From Kalmusia sp. IMI 367209 (lineage: Eukaryota; Ascomycota; Dothideomycetes; Pleosporales; Didymosphaeriaceae): a stretch of DNA of 64,000 nt. The notes beneath the pieces were generated by a model that worked only from the letters and a program-made list of their open reading frames with translations, did not search any database and was not told the DNA's origin. Location: assembly GCA_027946365.1 (NCBI GenBank), contig JAPEUQ010000002.1, forward strand, positions 3,534,001 through 3,598,000, in the 5' to 3' direction. The position numbers and the translations under genes were made by a program. This document shows, one piece after another, positions 1 through 12,884 of this stretch (positions within the stretch are counted from its first letter, which is position 1; each line of letters opens with the position of its first letter).

Positions 1-3000
1 TCTGAGGCTCGGCGGATGCTTGCTCGGGTTCGCTGACGATGGCTGGCTCCGAAGGCACCGTAGCTACGTCTGGGATCGTGCTTGCGGGTTCCTCAAGCGA
101 GATGCCTTCCATTGGTAACTCAACGCCTTCCTCAGGCTTCGTCTCCGTAGACACATCATCCGTCACCGACGAAACATCACGTGGGACTTCATACTCGGCT
201 GGCTCAGACGTAACAAGACTACCACGCTTGCTCTTCTTTGCCTTCTTGTCCTTCTTTTTCTTAGCGGCAGACGAAAGCGCCCATTCATCTTCCTCGGGGG
301 GAGTAGCAGATTCAGCGATACTCTGTGCAGGCACTTCTTCAATCTCCTTCGTAGCGTCCGTAGATGTCTCAGTGGAAGGCTGAGAAACAGCTTCAGTTTC
401 TGCTTTGACGTCCGCCACATGCTGAGGAAGTGGTTTATCTACCTGGGTTACTGGCTCGACCATGACACCCTCATCTGCTGACAACGATTCGCTTCCTAGT
501 TCAGCGCTCTTCTCTGTCAAAGGGGTGGAGGCCTCTTCGACAGTCGGCTCAACAAGCTTCTTCTCAGTCGTCGGCGTCAAGGCGGGACTCTTCGCCTCTG
601 GCGTGGAAGGTTGACTCTTCTTCTTTCCCCAGCCAAAAGCGCCGAGGAAACTCTTGCCCCAGGATGAACCAGGTTCGGGTGTGGCCGCCTTCGGCGTCTT
701 AGACTTAGCTTCCTTAACCAGTGCAATAGTCACGGGTTCTGGTGCGACTTCCCTGGACTCCTCAGCAGCTGGGGTAATCAAAGGCTCCGGTGGAGGAGAT
801 TCATCCACGAGGTACTGACTAACATCGCCGGCATCATACGCCGGCTTGATCTCCTTGATTGTATTAGTTTCTTCGACTGGCTTGGTCTGTTCAACGGGCT
901 TATGCTCTTCGACTTGCTTAATCGGCTCGACTGGCAGAGTCTCTTCCGTATCATCCGTAATAAGATACTTCGAAACTTCCCCAGCGTCGAATGCCGGCTT
1001 AAGCACATCAGCCTCAACCTTCTCTTTCGTCGACTCAGCAGCAGGCAATACCATGCCCTCGTCTTTCGAAAGTCCAGGCTCGGAGGGAAGGGAAGAAAGT
1101 TCGGTTTCGATGACTTGACTCCCACGCTTCACCTTCTTCCCCTTCTTCGCTTTCTTACCCTTAGACGTAGTAGCTGGATCCTCAACAGCGCTTTCGAGAT
1201 TGCTAGTCTCAGGTCCTGAAGACACCGGACGTATCTCGGTCCCAGTGATCTGCGAAAGCCCAATCTGCGAAGATGTCAACCCATGCTCTTCCGTCTCCGG
1301 CTCCTCAAACTGCTTCAGCTTATCCGCCAGCAGTTCCCTCGCTAGCGGACTCTCGTCCCCGTACCCCATTTCCGCTCTCCTCACAGCTATTTCCCCGTAA
1401 CCTCTTGGTGCTGTACTATCAAGTAGTTTCTGACGCCTGAACTCCTTGCTGGCAGTTTCAGGTGAGCTGGTGCCAAATTCGCCCACGAGGGTAACGTCAT
1501 CGGTGACGGCTGTCTCGGCACGGTTCTGAACCCAATTGTCTTCGTCGTCATTAAAGGTGGGTACGAACGAAGAGGAAGAGCCGGGGATATATCCTGTGTC
1601 CTTTGAAGAGCTAGGCTGGAAAAGGTGGTCCGCATCTTTGGATGAAGTTGGCAAGGAATCATCGACCTCGTTGGAAAGATCTGGTAAGACGGGCTGGGGA
1701 AGCTCCTCGGTCGGCGTTGGCGCTAGTGACTCTGCAGGTTCTGAGATCGAAGTCTTCTTGCCCTTCCCCTTCTTCTTCGCTTTGCCTTTTCCTTTGCTGT
1801 CACGGCGAAGAAGATCTGGATTAGCTTCGGGTTGCTTCGTCTCCACAGGCTCAGGCTTCTTTCCCTCAACAAGGGTTGGCTCTGCCACGGGCTCGCTGAA
1901 CCAACCATCAATAGCATCTGCAGCATCAGCTTCACGTATTTTTTGTCTATCCTCGGCTGTGAGCTCCTTTGGTGGTTCATTACTTAGGTCGATGCTCTTT
2001 CCCTTCGAACCCTTCTTGCCTTTCTTGCCCTTCTTAGAGCCAGACGATGGGGCGCGCACGAGAGCTGGCCGTTCGGGTTGTTCCGGCTCAGGGCTCGGGG
2101 CCGACTCTGCTGCGGCAGCGATGGTGTCTTGATCAAGGTCACCGCCCATGAAGTCGTCTTCCCATGCGGCAGGAGAGGGGGAGCGATGGCGGAGAGCGGC
2201 TGCAGTAGCACCGCCCACAAGCGCACCAAGCGCAGCGTCTTGGAGAAGGGAGGATGACTTAGAAGGGGAAGGGTCTCTACTCCTAGTTGCACCGACATCC
2301 CGCATCTTGATGTCGTCTATTGGAGCGCTAGGGGCAAGAGAAGGAGTGGGTTCGCCGACAGATAAGCCAAGTCCCTTTGCCTCTTCATGTTGAACCTGCT
2401 CCAACTTAGCAGAGAGATCCTCCGCAGGTAACGCAGCATCGTCTCTTCTCACATCCAGCACGCCAGCTGGAAACGACGAAGCCTTAGGTGTAGTCTGCTG
2501 CGACTCAGTCAACTCCTCGACCTCGCGATCCGCAAGCTCAGGATGTTGGAGCTCAGGGCCGAGATGAGGCGGTGCAACGAGATTGAAATGATCCAGCGGA
2601 TGCACAATAGCATCTTCAAAAACGTCGCTCACGCTCATGCTAGGTGACCCGTGAGCCGACTCGTAGGCTGACTGATACTCATCCTCTGTTCCACTCGTAG
2701 ATGATGCACGTGAAGGACTTCCGCTCGAAGGCAGTGCTGGAAGCACTTCTTCCTCAATCTCAGCAGACTTGCGGTTGCGCTCCACTAGGTACAGCGGTCT
2801 GTACTCGCGAGAGTGAACGAACTCGCCAGAATGCGATTTTGCGTGTCGAGGGCCTGCTGGGCGGAGTGGCGAACTGCCAGGGCTAGAAGCATTTTTCAGA
2901 TCAAGTGTTAGATCGCTACGTGTTGCGCTTGGACCTGTGGGTCGACGGAAGCGAATAGGTACCGAAGTAGCTGATAGTCGTCGTTCCGAGAGGGGGCTTT

Positions 3001-6000
3001 TCGCTGACAATTGTTCAGGGGTCTTTAGCAGGGGACTCGTCGGTCTGCTAACAGGAAGCGGGGGTAGCTCGTCTGGGAATGCTTCTAGTTGCCACGGTTC
3101 CAGTCCAGTAAGTTTAGCTAGGAACGCACGCGGATCTTCTATAGGTGTAGTAGGACGTTCGACATCTTGCGTCTCATGCGGAGCGACATTAGAGGTGTCG
3201 ATGGTAGGAAGGCGACGATCGGAGTGGTCGTCAGGTATGCCACTATCCTGCAATTCTTGAGGCTGGGAGGTCATCTCAGCGGTGGGCAGTGGTGTGGCCG
3301 CCACTGCCCGATCGTCTAAAAAAGCCTTGTCTTCGTCTTCATTTCGTGATCGAGAGGAGTGGACCTGTGTCACACAATATATTAATGTCTATAATACATG
3401 ATAGAGAATAGTACAACAATTGGAAAGTATGCTATACCTTTTCGTCCCAGCTGTCAGTGCGACTCCTCCGCTTCTCACGACGACTGGAAGATGATATGGT
3501 GGAGCGTGCATCGTCGTCATCCGAGCCATATGTCGAGCCCCTCTCCCTATGCTTCTTCCGGCGATGCCTACGCTCCTCGTCCTCTTCATCCTCCTTCGAT
3601 TTCGACGACTTGCTAGAAGTGTCTGCCAAATTTTCCTTTGACCTGCTGAATAGCCCGAACAATCCAGATGTTCGCTTCTCCTTGTCCTTTTTGGGACTAC
3701 GCTCTTCGTCGTACCGTGCTGGTGAAGATACAATAGACATGTTATCATCGTCGTCCCGTTTGGATCGGCGTCTTGACACCTTGCGTTCGCGGTCAATGTC
3801 CCCAGGTTCGGAAGTGGCAGATGAACGGCGATAGTCTTCAGGTGAGCCGTTGCGCTCAGTTTCGCGGCGCTTGTGCTTGCGGCGACGTTCTCCAGTTCCT
3901 TCTGATCGTGCTTCAGAGATGACAGATCGAGAGTCCCACTCATCCGAGCGTTCATCGGTCTCACGTCTGCGATGGTGTCTTCGCTTGCCATCGCCGTTGT
4001 CTAGCTCGTAACCGCGGTCACGGCTCTGGGAGCGGGAGCGAGCTTCATAACGTCTACGACGTCGCTCTTCACGTTCAAGGTCATCATCGTACTTGCCTGG
4101 CGAAACAACAGGTTTCGTATCACGATCGTCAAATTTGTCGGCTGAAGGTGATTTGCCCTTCATCGATTTCTGCTCATCCGAACCTGCAGAGAAAAATTCA
4201 TCCGAATCACGATCGGCTGAGGTTGGCTGAACAGGGTCGTCTGGGGCATAGTAACCAGAATCATGCACATCCCGAGGTCTTGGAGGAGTGGTATCGCTTA
4301 GTCCAAGGTCCATTTGAGGTGGTTTCGACATTTCTCCAGAAGAAAAGTCTCTAGTAGATGAAGGTTCGGCGGCCGAACCAACGTAATCATTATACTGGAC
4401 CTCGGAGCGAAGTGGAGACCCTATAGAGGGTGACCATCTGCCACTGGTTCTTTTCTTCTTCTTTGGCGTTTTAACGTCAACCAGTTCGTCTACGTCGTGG
4501 AACGCAGTACTAGGGAGAGATACTCGTCGATCGGATTCGTCATAGGAGCGAGTCCCATTACTAACAGACTCTAAATCTTGCCGCGCATGTTCGCGATCTG
4601 AGGCCAACCTGTCTTGATCTTGCTTCATAGCGGCACCAACAAGTGCAGCAAAACCACCCGCTAAAGCAGCATTTGCCGCGCTACTTGAGCTCGGTCCGGC
4701 TCTGGAGTTGTCCTGCGCGACCACGCCACCATACGTAGGTTCAATGTCCCTAGGATCGCGTTCGATGATTGGAGTAGAGGGAACGCTGGATTCGGTATCA
4801 TCTGGGCTTTCGAGAGCCTTCTTAGCGGCCTTGGCTTTCTTTTTCTTGTCTTTCTTGCTCAACTTAGCAGGCACTGTCCAATCGTCCTCGATTGGCTTTT
4901 CCGGCTCAGGCATAGATAGCGGCTCCTTGATGGGTTCGGGCTCAGGCGCACTCCGTACATTTACCGTGCCGACAGGAGTCTGGTCGAAGAAGTCCTCTGC
5001 AGCGCCCTTCGACTTCTTTTTTCTCTCTTTCTTGCTGAGCGGAGCATTCCAATCCTCTTCTATCGGTCTCTCAGGTTCAGGTTTACGATCCTCAACGAAA
5101 AAAGGTTCAGGCTCAGGAAGACTTCGTGAGTCGGTTGTACTTGGCGCGTCTTGTGCATACACGTCTTCTTCGAGGTTCTTAGACTTCTTCTTCTTCTTGT
5201 CTTTCTTGCTTAGTTTGACCTCAGGCTCAGCTATGACTTCCCTGATGGGTTCCTGCTTGGATTCCGGCAGAGGCTGAGGCTGTGGAATGGCGAAGGTATC
5301 CTCGTCAGTACTCTTAGATTTTTTGTTCTTACCTTTTTTACCCTTTTTACCAGGAGCAGCCCACTCTTCTTCCGTAGGCGTCTCCGCTCCTGGTAATATT
5401 TCATCATCAAAGCTGCCCGGAACATGCATCTGCTCCGGTTCTGAAGTGATTTCACCCTGACCAAACCCTTTTGGCTGGGCCGGCACGGCTCCGACGTCCG
5501 AAGTGGACTCGTAGTACGGAGCTGAGTATACGCTACTTGTCGAAGGAATCGCTGAGACAGTAGAAGCGGCATACTTGTCAGCAAAAGGATCGGTCATGAT
5601 AGACGCATTGTCTGCGTCATCACGCGCAAGAACTGCTGTTGTTGCAGCTGCAGCCGCCGCCGCCGCTGCTTTAGCCTTCTTCTTATCTTTCTTGCTGACC
5701 TTCTTCGACATCGTGCTGGCCCCGTCATCCTCTTCTTGGTCGCGCACATACTGCGTGCTGCCTGGGACTTCAGGTTCCGGAAGTTTTGGTTCTGCTTCTG
5801 GTCGGTACGTCGAAGTTTTCCTACCAGATTTTGGGGATTCAACTTCCACAACGATATCTTTCTGGGACTGGTTCGACTGGTGGTTGAGATCATGATCGGA
5901 GATGAATTGCTCGCGGTAGGAATCAGGTGTAGGGACATCGTAGTACTGAAATTGATTCTCTCCCCAGCTGACCCGTGAGCCCCGCCGAGTGGTCTCTTCC

Positions 6001-9000
6001 TGCTTGATTTCCTCTTTCCTTGGTTCCTGAACAGGCTCAATAGCAGGCGAGGGGGGTAAAGACACCCCGCGTACCGAATTCGCCCTACTTCCTGGGGGGG
6101 TTGGTTGGATGAGATTGAGCTCAGGGATAGGAAAAGGCGGCCCCGTTAGGCCCCGACCATCTTTAGTAGCTATAAATGAGTACGCAGGAGGATAAGGCGG
6201 ATGTCTTGATGGGCCAAGGTCATGATCGTCGTGAGCTTGATATATGTGAAGGTCAGGGGCTCCTTCATTCGGATCTACCTTTATCACAGGAGCAGATGTC
6301 TTCTCCAGCAGTTCTTTCGGGGCAAAGAAATCTGCTTGAGACACAGGTTCACTTTTTGACGTATATCTGTCTTCCCATTCTTGTAGAACCTCTTGCGCGC
6401 TACCAGGCTCGCGAATCGGGGAAGCACCACCTCTCTTCTTTTTAAACAGGTCAGGGTTGTAGATGTCATCGTCAGCGTAGTCGACAGCAACCATACTCGG
6501 TGCGATTGTCTTGACAGGCGCAGGCTCTATTGTCTTAACAGACGACGACTTAGTCACCTTGCTAGGGCGGTCTTCGCGCTTGGAAGACGAAATGGCAGCA
6601 CTGGTAATCGCTGCAGCCGCTACAGCGGCTGTAGCAGCAGCGGCAGGAGACTTCCAGATATCCGGCTGAACGATATCACGCTCACGATCTTCGAGCTCGC
6701 GTTCTTTACGGCGCACATCGCTAGCGACAGAGCTACCGGTGCGTTGTTGCTCAAGTTGCCGTCGGTCCCGATCGCTCTCATATCGATTAGAGTATTCTTC
6801 CGCCTCGCGCTCCCGCCGTCGATGCTCCATGTCTTGTTGGATCTCGGCTTCACGCTTCTCTGCTTCTCGTTGTTCGGCCGCTCGTCGATCTGCTTCCCGG
6901 CGTTCTCGACGTTTCTGTTCCTTTTCGAACTCGAGATCGCGCTGACGTTGCTCAGCGATACGGCGCTCCTGCTCGCTGCGTTCTCGACGCTTCTGCTCTT
7001 CTTCGTATTCCAGATCGCGTCTACGTTGCTCAGCGAGGCGAGCTTCAGCTTCACGGCGGTCATGCTCTTCAGCTTTCTCCCTGGCCCTGCGAGCAATGCG
7101 CTCTTCCTGCTCACGACGCTCCTTTTCCTCTTGTTCGCGACGGCGTTCAGATTCACGGCGCTCAGCCTCGAGCTTTGCCAATCGCTCATGTTCGAGGTAC
7201 CTCTTTGCCTCCTCTTGCTGACGCTGCAGCTCATGCCTACGACGTTCCTGCTCCTTGCGATCATCTTCATCGCGACGGCGGCGTCGCTCATCCTCTTCTT
7301 TCTCGCGCTCAAGATCTTCACGGCGTTCCCGTTCTTTTCTCGCTTGTTCTTCGGTGAACTCGAAGCGGACATTAGATGCAGAGCTAGGCGGACGATCTTT
7401 GTTTTTTGCAGCAGTGATAGCAGTGCCGGCAATTCCAGCACCAACAGCGGCAATTGCAGCATCACGCTTCCAAGACGACTGAACAGGGGATGAATTTGCG
7501 CGACGAGGTGGAGCTGGATGATGAGCCGAATCGAATTTGGGCTGTTGCTGATGAGGATATGGCACTTGTGGTGTTTGCGAAAAGACTGGAGGGCCGCTGG
7601 GAGCGACATAACCAGGCTGGGGCGGAGCCTGCGTTGAGTACATAGCTCCAGGTACTTGATGTATAGGCTGAGGCTGCTGGAGGATAGGACCTGATTGCGA
7701 TGTAAGGAGCGGTTGGGGAGTTGGAACAGAACTTGTGCGCCTCGCATCGAACGAGTTCGGGTCACCAGACGCTACCGGATATACGGTTTGTAGAGAAGGA
7801 ATGCTACTGGCGCTACTATCTTGTCGATGAAGAGCCGTGCCGACCGCTGCTCCAGCGATAGCTCCAGCTGCAGCAGGCCCGATGAGCGATGTGTTAGCTC
7901 CAGCATTGTACAAGCTCTCAGTGGAAGGTTTCTTCTGTTTCTTACTACCCCATCGCCAGCCCCATTTGTTGGTACCTGAACCGTTAGAGTTGAGGGACTC
8001 TTTACTCTTAGTCTTCTTCAAGTCGTAGTCGCCAAAGGCCAGACCAGAGCTAATGCTTCCAGAGTCGGAGGTGCCATCGTCAGGCAGATCCTCCCAACCA
8101 TCTGCATCCACATCGCCGTAGCGAGAAGCACCAGATTGGCGTCGATACCTGCCCTGCGCTTGATACCTGTTCTCACGAACTGCAACAACTTCAGGACGAT
8201 GCCTGCCCTTGTTACGTCCAGCTTGCGCGGCAGCAATAGCCGCTGCAGTCGCGCCTAACCCCACGAGAGTAGCGTTGAGTTTCTCGTCGGAGCTTCGTCG
8301 TGAAGGACGCTTTTTACGCCTGACGAACCCTTCGCCAAACGCAATATCGGAATCAGACGAGGAGGTCGACGCATTGCCAAAGTTAAAGAACCCTTTCTTC
8401 TTCTTTGAGTGGCTGTGCGTTCTCCGGCGCTTTTCCTTGGGCTTTTCCTTGGGCGGAGGGGCGGCAAAAAAGCCACCCAAAAAGCCCCCTTGTGTTTGAT
8501 GAGGCCGGGAAATGTTGACAACGGAAGCAGAGCCAACTGAGCTTCGAGAGGACTTGTGGTGCAGGCGCTGATTCTTGGAATGTCGACGTTCGCGCTCGCT
8601 GCTATCACGCCGATGTACGAATACCTTCTGAGGAGAACGGGAACGGCTGCGGCTTCGACTACGATGTTTCCTACGCGATGCACTAACAGCCGTCGCCGCA
8701 AGACCAGCACCCAGCGCAGCACCCAGTACACCAGATTTGCGATCTCTCGAACGCGACCGTGACCGCGACCTGGATCGCGAATCATGACGGCGAATGATCT
8801 TGTAGTCATTGCGTTCACCCGTTACTCCGACAGACATCCGAGACATACGATCCTCAGATCGGCTCCTGCGTCGGATTTCTGATCGGCCTGAAGAGTAGTA
8901 TGTGCGATCACGAGACCGGCTACGGCTCCGACGTGACGCTCTTGAACGAGGGTCACGACCAGATTTGATGCTGTAAGTGTCGTCAAAGTCATTCCTCTGT

Positions 9001-10796
9001 TGATTTAAGAATGCTTTTCCAGCCTTCGCAAGGCCAACTCCGCCTAGGCCTGCAGCGATCCACCCGACCGCGCTGTTGCCATTGCTCTTATGCTTATCCC
9101 GTTTCTCATCACCAGACAATGATAAGCGCGATGCCTTCTCGTTCAAACCGTAGCGTGAATGCTTTTCTTTTATACCAGAAGGACGAAGCTCGCCTGAGCG
9201 TTTGCGTTGGTTGTAGTGGTGCTTGCGCGGGGCATCCATGGGCGAAGATCGTGGATCGAAGCAATACTTGCAGACTCCAATATATTCGGTATACTCCTCC
9301 ATCTTTCGTACGTCATCATAGTTCTTCCACCAGTCTGCGAATTTGGATACAGGCCCCTTGTGCTCATGTCTTTGTGCCATCCCGCCAGGCATCAGGGGGC
9401 TAGGTGAAGGGCCATGATTGTCATAATGCTGTCCAGGGAAGCTGCCAGGCATTGAGTGAGTATGATGGTGCGAGTGATGGTGAGCTAGACCATAAGCTGC
9501 AAGACCAGCGGTACCGGCAGTGTAAAGCCCGGCATGAGATGAGCCGGATGGCTGTTTCTCGGGTTTGCCTGGCCTGGGAGGCTTGGGTGGTGGTATGCCT
9601 TCCATAGCTTCCGAGTAAGTAGGAACATAGCTACCGTCTGTAGCAGCCGTGGACAGGTTCTCGCCTTGGTAATACATAGAGGCTGAGGCGCCTGACACGC
9701 CGTTCGTGTAGCTGGAGGATTGTTGTGTGTAGCTTGTGGTATGTTGTGTGTTTGAAGAGTCGTGGCCAATGGCGTATCCAAGGCCAGCAGCACCAGCCAT
9801 GGTGGCAGCCGAGCTCAATTTACCTGGCTTGTCAGGTTTTGAGGAGGGTCTCGGCGGCTTTGCAGGTAATATTTCATCGTTAGTAAAGGCGCCGGGCATG
9901 GACGAGGGCCGTGGCGGCTTCGAGGGTTGTGTGTCAATGTTCGCAGTGCCGTAGAAATCAGCAGCTGCGCCCGACCCCGTGTCAGCGACAGGATTGGCTT
10001 GCGCGGATGCAGCCGTCAAATGAGGCTGGTCCATAGGTATGATGACAGACGGGCGGTCTGGCCGCACTCCAGGTTGGTGTTGGACAGACTGTCCTTGGTC
10101 GCCATAGTACTCTGCAGCCTCTCCAAACGAGCCAGTGTGCACGGGGGCGTGAGGCTGAAAGGGCGTGGCAAACTGCGCGGGATCCTGTCCGGGGAACTGA
10201 TCGTGTATATGGGACGACATGCCAGTCGGCAACGCGCCCGACATCATGGGCAGCCCGTTCTGGTCTGTGTACGACGAGAAGCCTCCACTCTCAATCTGTC
10301 CGGCAACAGACCGAGCCTCCCGCCGCGGGCTCTCTACAATCTCCTGTGGGCGCGAGCCGCCGGCCTCAGAGCGGCTCTTCTTTTTCTTCTTTTCGCGCCC
10401 GTCCTTGTCCTTCTTCCTATCCTTGTCGTCGCGGTCCTTGCTCCGCGAGCGATCTCTACGCGAGTATGTCGAGCGCTCATCATCGTCCCGGCGACGGCGC
10501 CTTCGTTCGTCGTCGCGCGGGTCATCGTACAGGTCGGCGTTCGATCTCATCTCGTCGCGATCGCGATCGTCCCTGGCCGTCGCAAAGGTAGCATAGCTCG
10601 ACGCGACGCTTTCGGGCGCTCGCGATCTTGACTCACGTCCCGAAGGCCTGCGTGTGGAGCTGGAAGAGACGACAGACTCGGACGTCTTCGATCGACGCGT
10701 CGCCGACGAATCGCTCCGCTTGCGCTTCTCATCGTCCCGGTCCTTCGCACCATCACTCTTGCCAGTGAAGCGGGTCCACATTATTAAACTGGTCAA
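1..10796 (-). CDS. lah: Giant leashin-like Woronin-body tether ('involucrin repeat protein'), 3' end outside window
   Basis: Leashin anchors Woronin bodies to the hyphal cortex so that they can plug septal pores; the identity here is inferred from architecture. Exon 1 is 10796-3438 (2453 codons) and exon 2 runs from 3364 past the left edge, so more than 3570 residues are visible. The 73-bp phase-0 intron (3365-3437) has a GTATAG donor and a CACAG acceptor, and no stop occurs in frame from 3364 to 1. The N-terminus is Ser/Arg/Asp-rich and includes RS-like tracts. A conserved Cys motif (IGVCKYCFDPRSS) lies near residue 510, a highly charged coiled-coil stretch at about 1150-1365, and Lys-rich involucrin-like repeats (SKKDKKKKK, preceded by an acidic EE/ED-W element) at about 1780-2000. 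Gly/Ala-rich hydrophobic segments recur throughout. The start could be Met6 (MWTRFTGK) instead of Met1. The family call is good; the exact orthologue is less certain. Confidence 0.72.
3365..3437 (-). other. Intron 1 of the leashin-like gene
   Basis: On the minus strand the exon ends ...GACGAAAAG and is followed by GTATAGC. The intron ends TGTGACACAG, and the next exon opens GTCCACTCC. Removing these 73 bases keeps the frame open for a further 1121 codons to the window edge, whereas without splicing the frame stops just after the donor. Confidence 0.85.
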
Positions 10797-11789
10797 ACAG
10801 GGGCACCGTTCGTTGTATTATGCGCTGTGTGCTGTGCAAAAATTACGCTCGTGGTTGGGTCGCGGCTATTCGACGTGGGATGCTGGGGTATCGAAACGCA
10901 GACTGACTGTATGCGCGAGAGTCGTCAAATCGTCATGTCGTTATAATAATGTACAGATAGGCACGAAGGAAATGCAGAGTGCAGAGGCGACGAAATGCAC
11001 GCAGACAGGGCTGCTTCACCGACCGATCGATTATGCGCGCGACGATAGCTGAGTTGTTGTTCAGTGGCGAGCCGAGCTGGAGGGTGTTGACCAGCCCTTG
11101 GACCCCCCTGCTCGACGATCCACAGCTTGCCGGTGGGGGCTGGGCCAATGAAGACGATGACGGTGGGTACATTTGGGCGCCGCGTCGCATTGGCCATGCA
11201 AAACAAGATGAAATGGGATGGTTATGCGCCGTGTTATGGTTCATCGTTGATCTATGGCATGCCTATGTCTCTATAAAGGAATTGTATCTCGACCCGTGCA
11301 GCAGAAAGGAATGCGACATAGCTCCAGCACCCTAAGTACCGGCGCCCGCTAGCTCTCAGAGATGGCTCATCCCTGGTGGGAAGCTTGTTCTGACTGCACT
11401 GGCAGCTGTCTGTTTGTCGTTCATCACAGAAAATACTTCTTTTGCATCCTTCGTGGGGTTGTGAACACGTTGGCGATTGCTTAAGCAAGACGCGCAATGC
11501 TGTGCAACTTGCGCCAACTCATCATTTATTCAGGGTAGATGCTGGCCGCTCGTGCACCGTGCTAACCAGTAGACTATTTCGCCAAATTCATCAACCCGAG
11601 GGTAATGCTCGAAGGGACAATTTCCTAGCCCGAACGCCGCGCTGTAGACATTCCATAGTCCATCCCAAATGCTCTCCCCTAACCCGTGACGCCATATATG
11701 ATACAGGATTCTTAGCCGATGCACAAATTGGATCCATGTCTTAGAGTAGTGAACTCCGTTTCCTTCCATTCGCATTGTCAACATCTGAT
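10797..11789. other. Intergenic: 5' flank of the leashin-like gene and 3' flank of CstF-64
   Basis: No convincing coding signal. ORFs of 80-118 codons on both strands lack family motifs and overlap one another. The part next to 10796 should contain the promoter and leader of the giant gene, and the part next to 11790 the CstF-64 3' UTR. No clear TATA box or RNA gene was seen. Confidence 0.6.
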
Positions 11790-12784
11790 CTAAGGGATCT
11801 GACCAGCCATAAGCGCCTGTCTCAACTGCAAAACCTGTGCGCGGGTATCCGGAGGAAATTGTTCGATTTGCTGAGGTGTAAGACTCAGAATTTGACGATA
11901 TCCTGCAAGCTGCTCGGGGGTCAAACCAGGCTGGGCAACCGACGGTGGCTGGCCATAAGGTTGTGGTGCAGCCTGAGGTGGTGTAGGAGCAGGCTGTGGG
12001 GGATATCCAGCGAAGTTCTGCGGCGGTCGCGGTGGCTGCGGTGCAGGTGGTTGTACTTGCGGCGGAGGTGCTGCTGCTGCCGAGGCGGACGGATCGACGA
12101 GCGAGCCTAGCACATTCGAATCCACAAGGTTGAGCAGCAAAAGTGCCTGAAATATCGCATAGGCCAGCTGCGGTGCCTGTCGTAAAAGTTCCGTTGCCTT
12201 CCCGGGGTCCGACATGACTAGACCTTTCATCTGTGAGAGGATATCGAGGAGTTGCGGCGCAGGAAGCGTAGAGAGCGTGCGCGATATCGCATCGGGGCAC
12301 GTAAGGTCGGGAGGCAGGTCGGCGCCGGGAGGTAGAGATGGAAGTGCGGAGGACTGCGGCGCGGCCGCAGCGAGGTCTGGTTGACCATTCACTGGCCCCG
12401 AGCTGTTCGCGGGGGCATTGTCGCCAGCACCGTTATCATTCGACCAATCTACTCGTAATTTCCTCCCCATCAGCTCGTAGTCGTTGAGGTTGCGAACGGC
12501 GGAGGCTGCCGAGTCGCTGTCCGCGAACTCTGCGAAGCCGAAACCCTTGGGCCGACCTGTTTCCTTATCATAGACGAGTCGGAAATTGAGTACCTGTCCG
12601 ACGCGACTCAAGGTCTCTATGATGAGCTCTTCGGTGCCGCCTGTTTGAACTCATAGTTAGTCGTTGCGCACGAGGGGCAAGATAAGTCGTGGGCACAGGG
12701 ATCGTTGCGAGATGTTAATTTCAACTGACCATAAGGAATGTTGCCAATGAAGACGACGCGACCAGCCTTATCGTTGGGTGGCAT
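11790..12784 (-). CDS. RNA15: Cleavage stimulation factor 64-kDa subunit (CstF-64 / Rna15-like)
   Basis: This RNA-binding subunit of cleavage factor IA/CstF recognises the U/GU-rich element during mRNA 3'-end cleavage and polyadenylation in the nucleus. Exon 1 is 12784-12730 and exon 2 is 12640-11790, joined over an 88-bp phase-1 intron; the product is 301 aa. An RRM occupies about residues 8-86, with RNP2 (VVFIGNIPYG) and RNP1 (KGFGFAEF). It is followed by the CstF hinge helices at about 120-190, a Pro/Gln-rich linker, and a C-terminal three-helix domain (LTPQQIEQFPPDTRAQVLQL) that in the family binds Pcf11. The start at 12784 is chosen because the open frame upstream has no ATG, only a TTG at 12847. 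A 29-codon uORF ends 8 bases before this start. Confidence 0.93.
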
Positions 12785-12792
12785 AGCGGTGG

Positions 12793-12882
12793 TTACTGTG
12801 AACCTCGAAGGTGGTGGGAGAATCTTCGAGCGAGCTGCAGGTCGCAACTTACGCGCATCAAGGCTTGAGCTCGGGCCATCAT
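12793..12882 (-). promoter_or_regulatory. Upstream ORF, with a possible 5'-UTR intron, before CstF-64
   Basis: Two tandem ATGs (12882 and 12879) open a 29-codon reading frame. It ends with TAA at 12795-12793, 8 nt before the CstF-64 ATG and out of frame with it. Inside it a GTAAGT donor and a TTCACAG acceptor delimit 57 bases, a multiple of three, so the same TAA closes the uORF whether or not this is spliced. Translation of the uORF is inferred only. Confidence 0.45.
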
Positions 12883-12884
12883 GC

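Noticed and set aside
6393..7765. Long plus- and minus-strand ORFs (up to 381 codons) inside the leashin-like gene
   Set aside because: They are shadows of a charged, repetitive reading frame (Glu/Arg and Lys codons read as Ser/Leu/Phe on the other frames) and have no domain or start context of their own.
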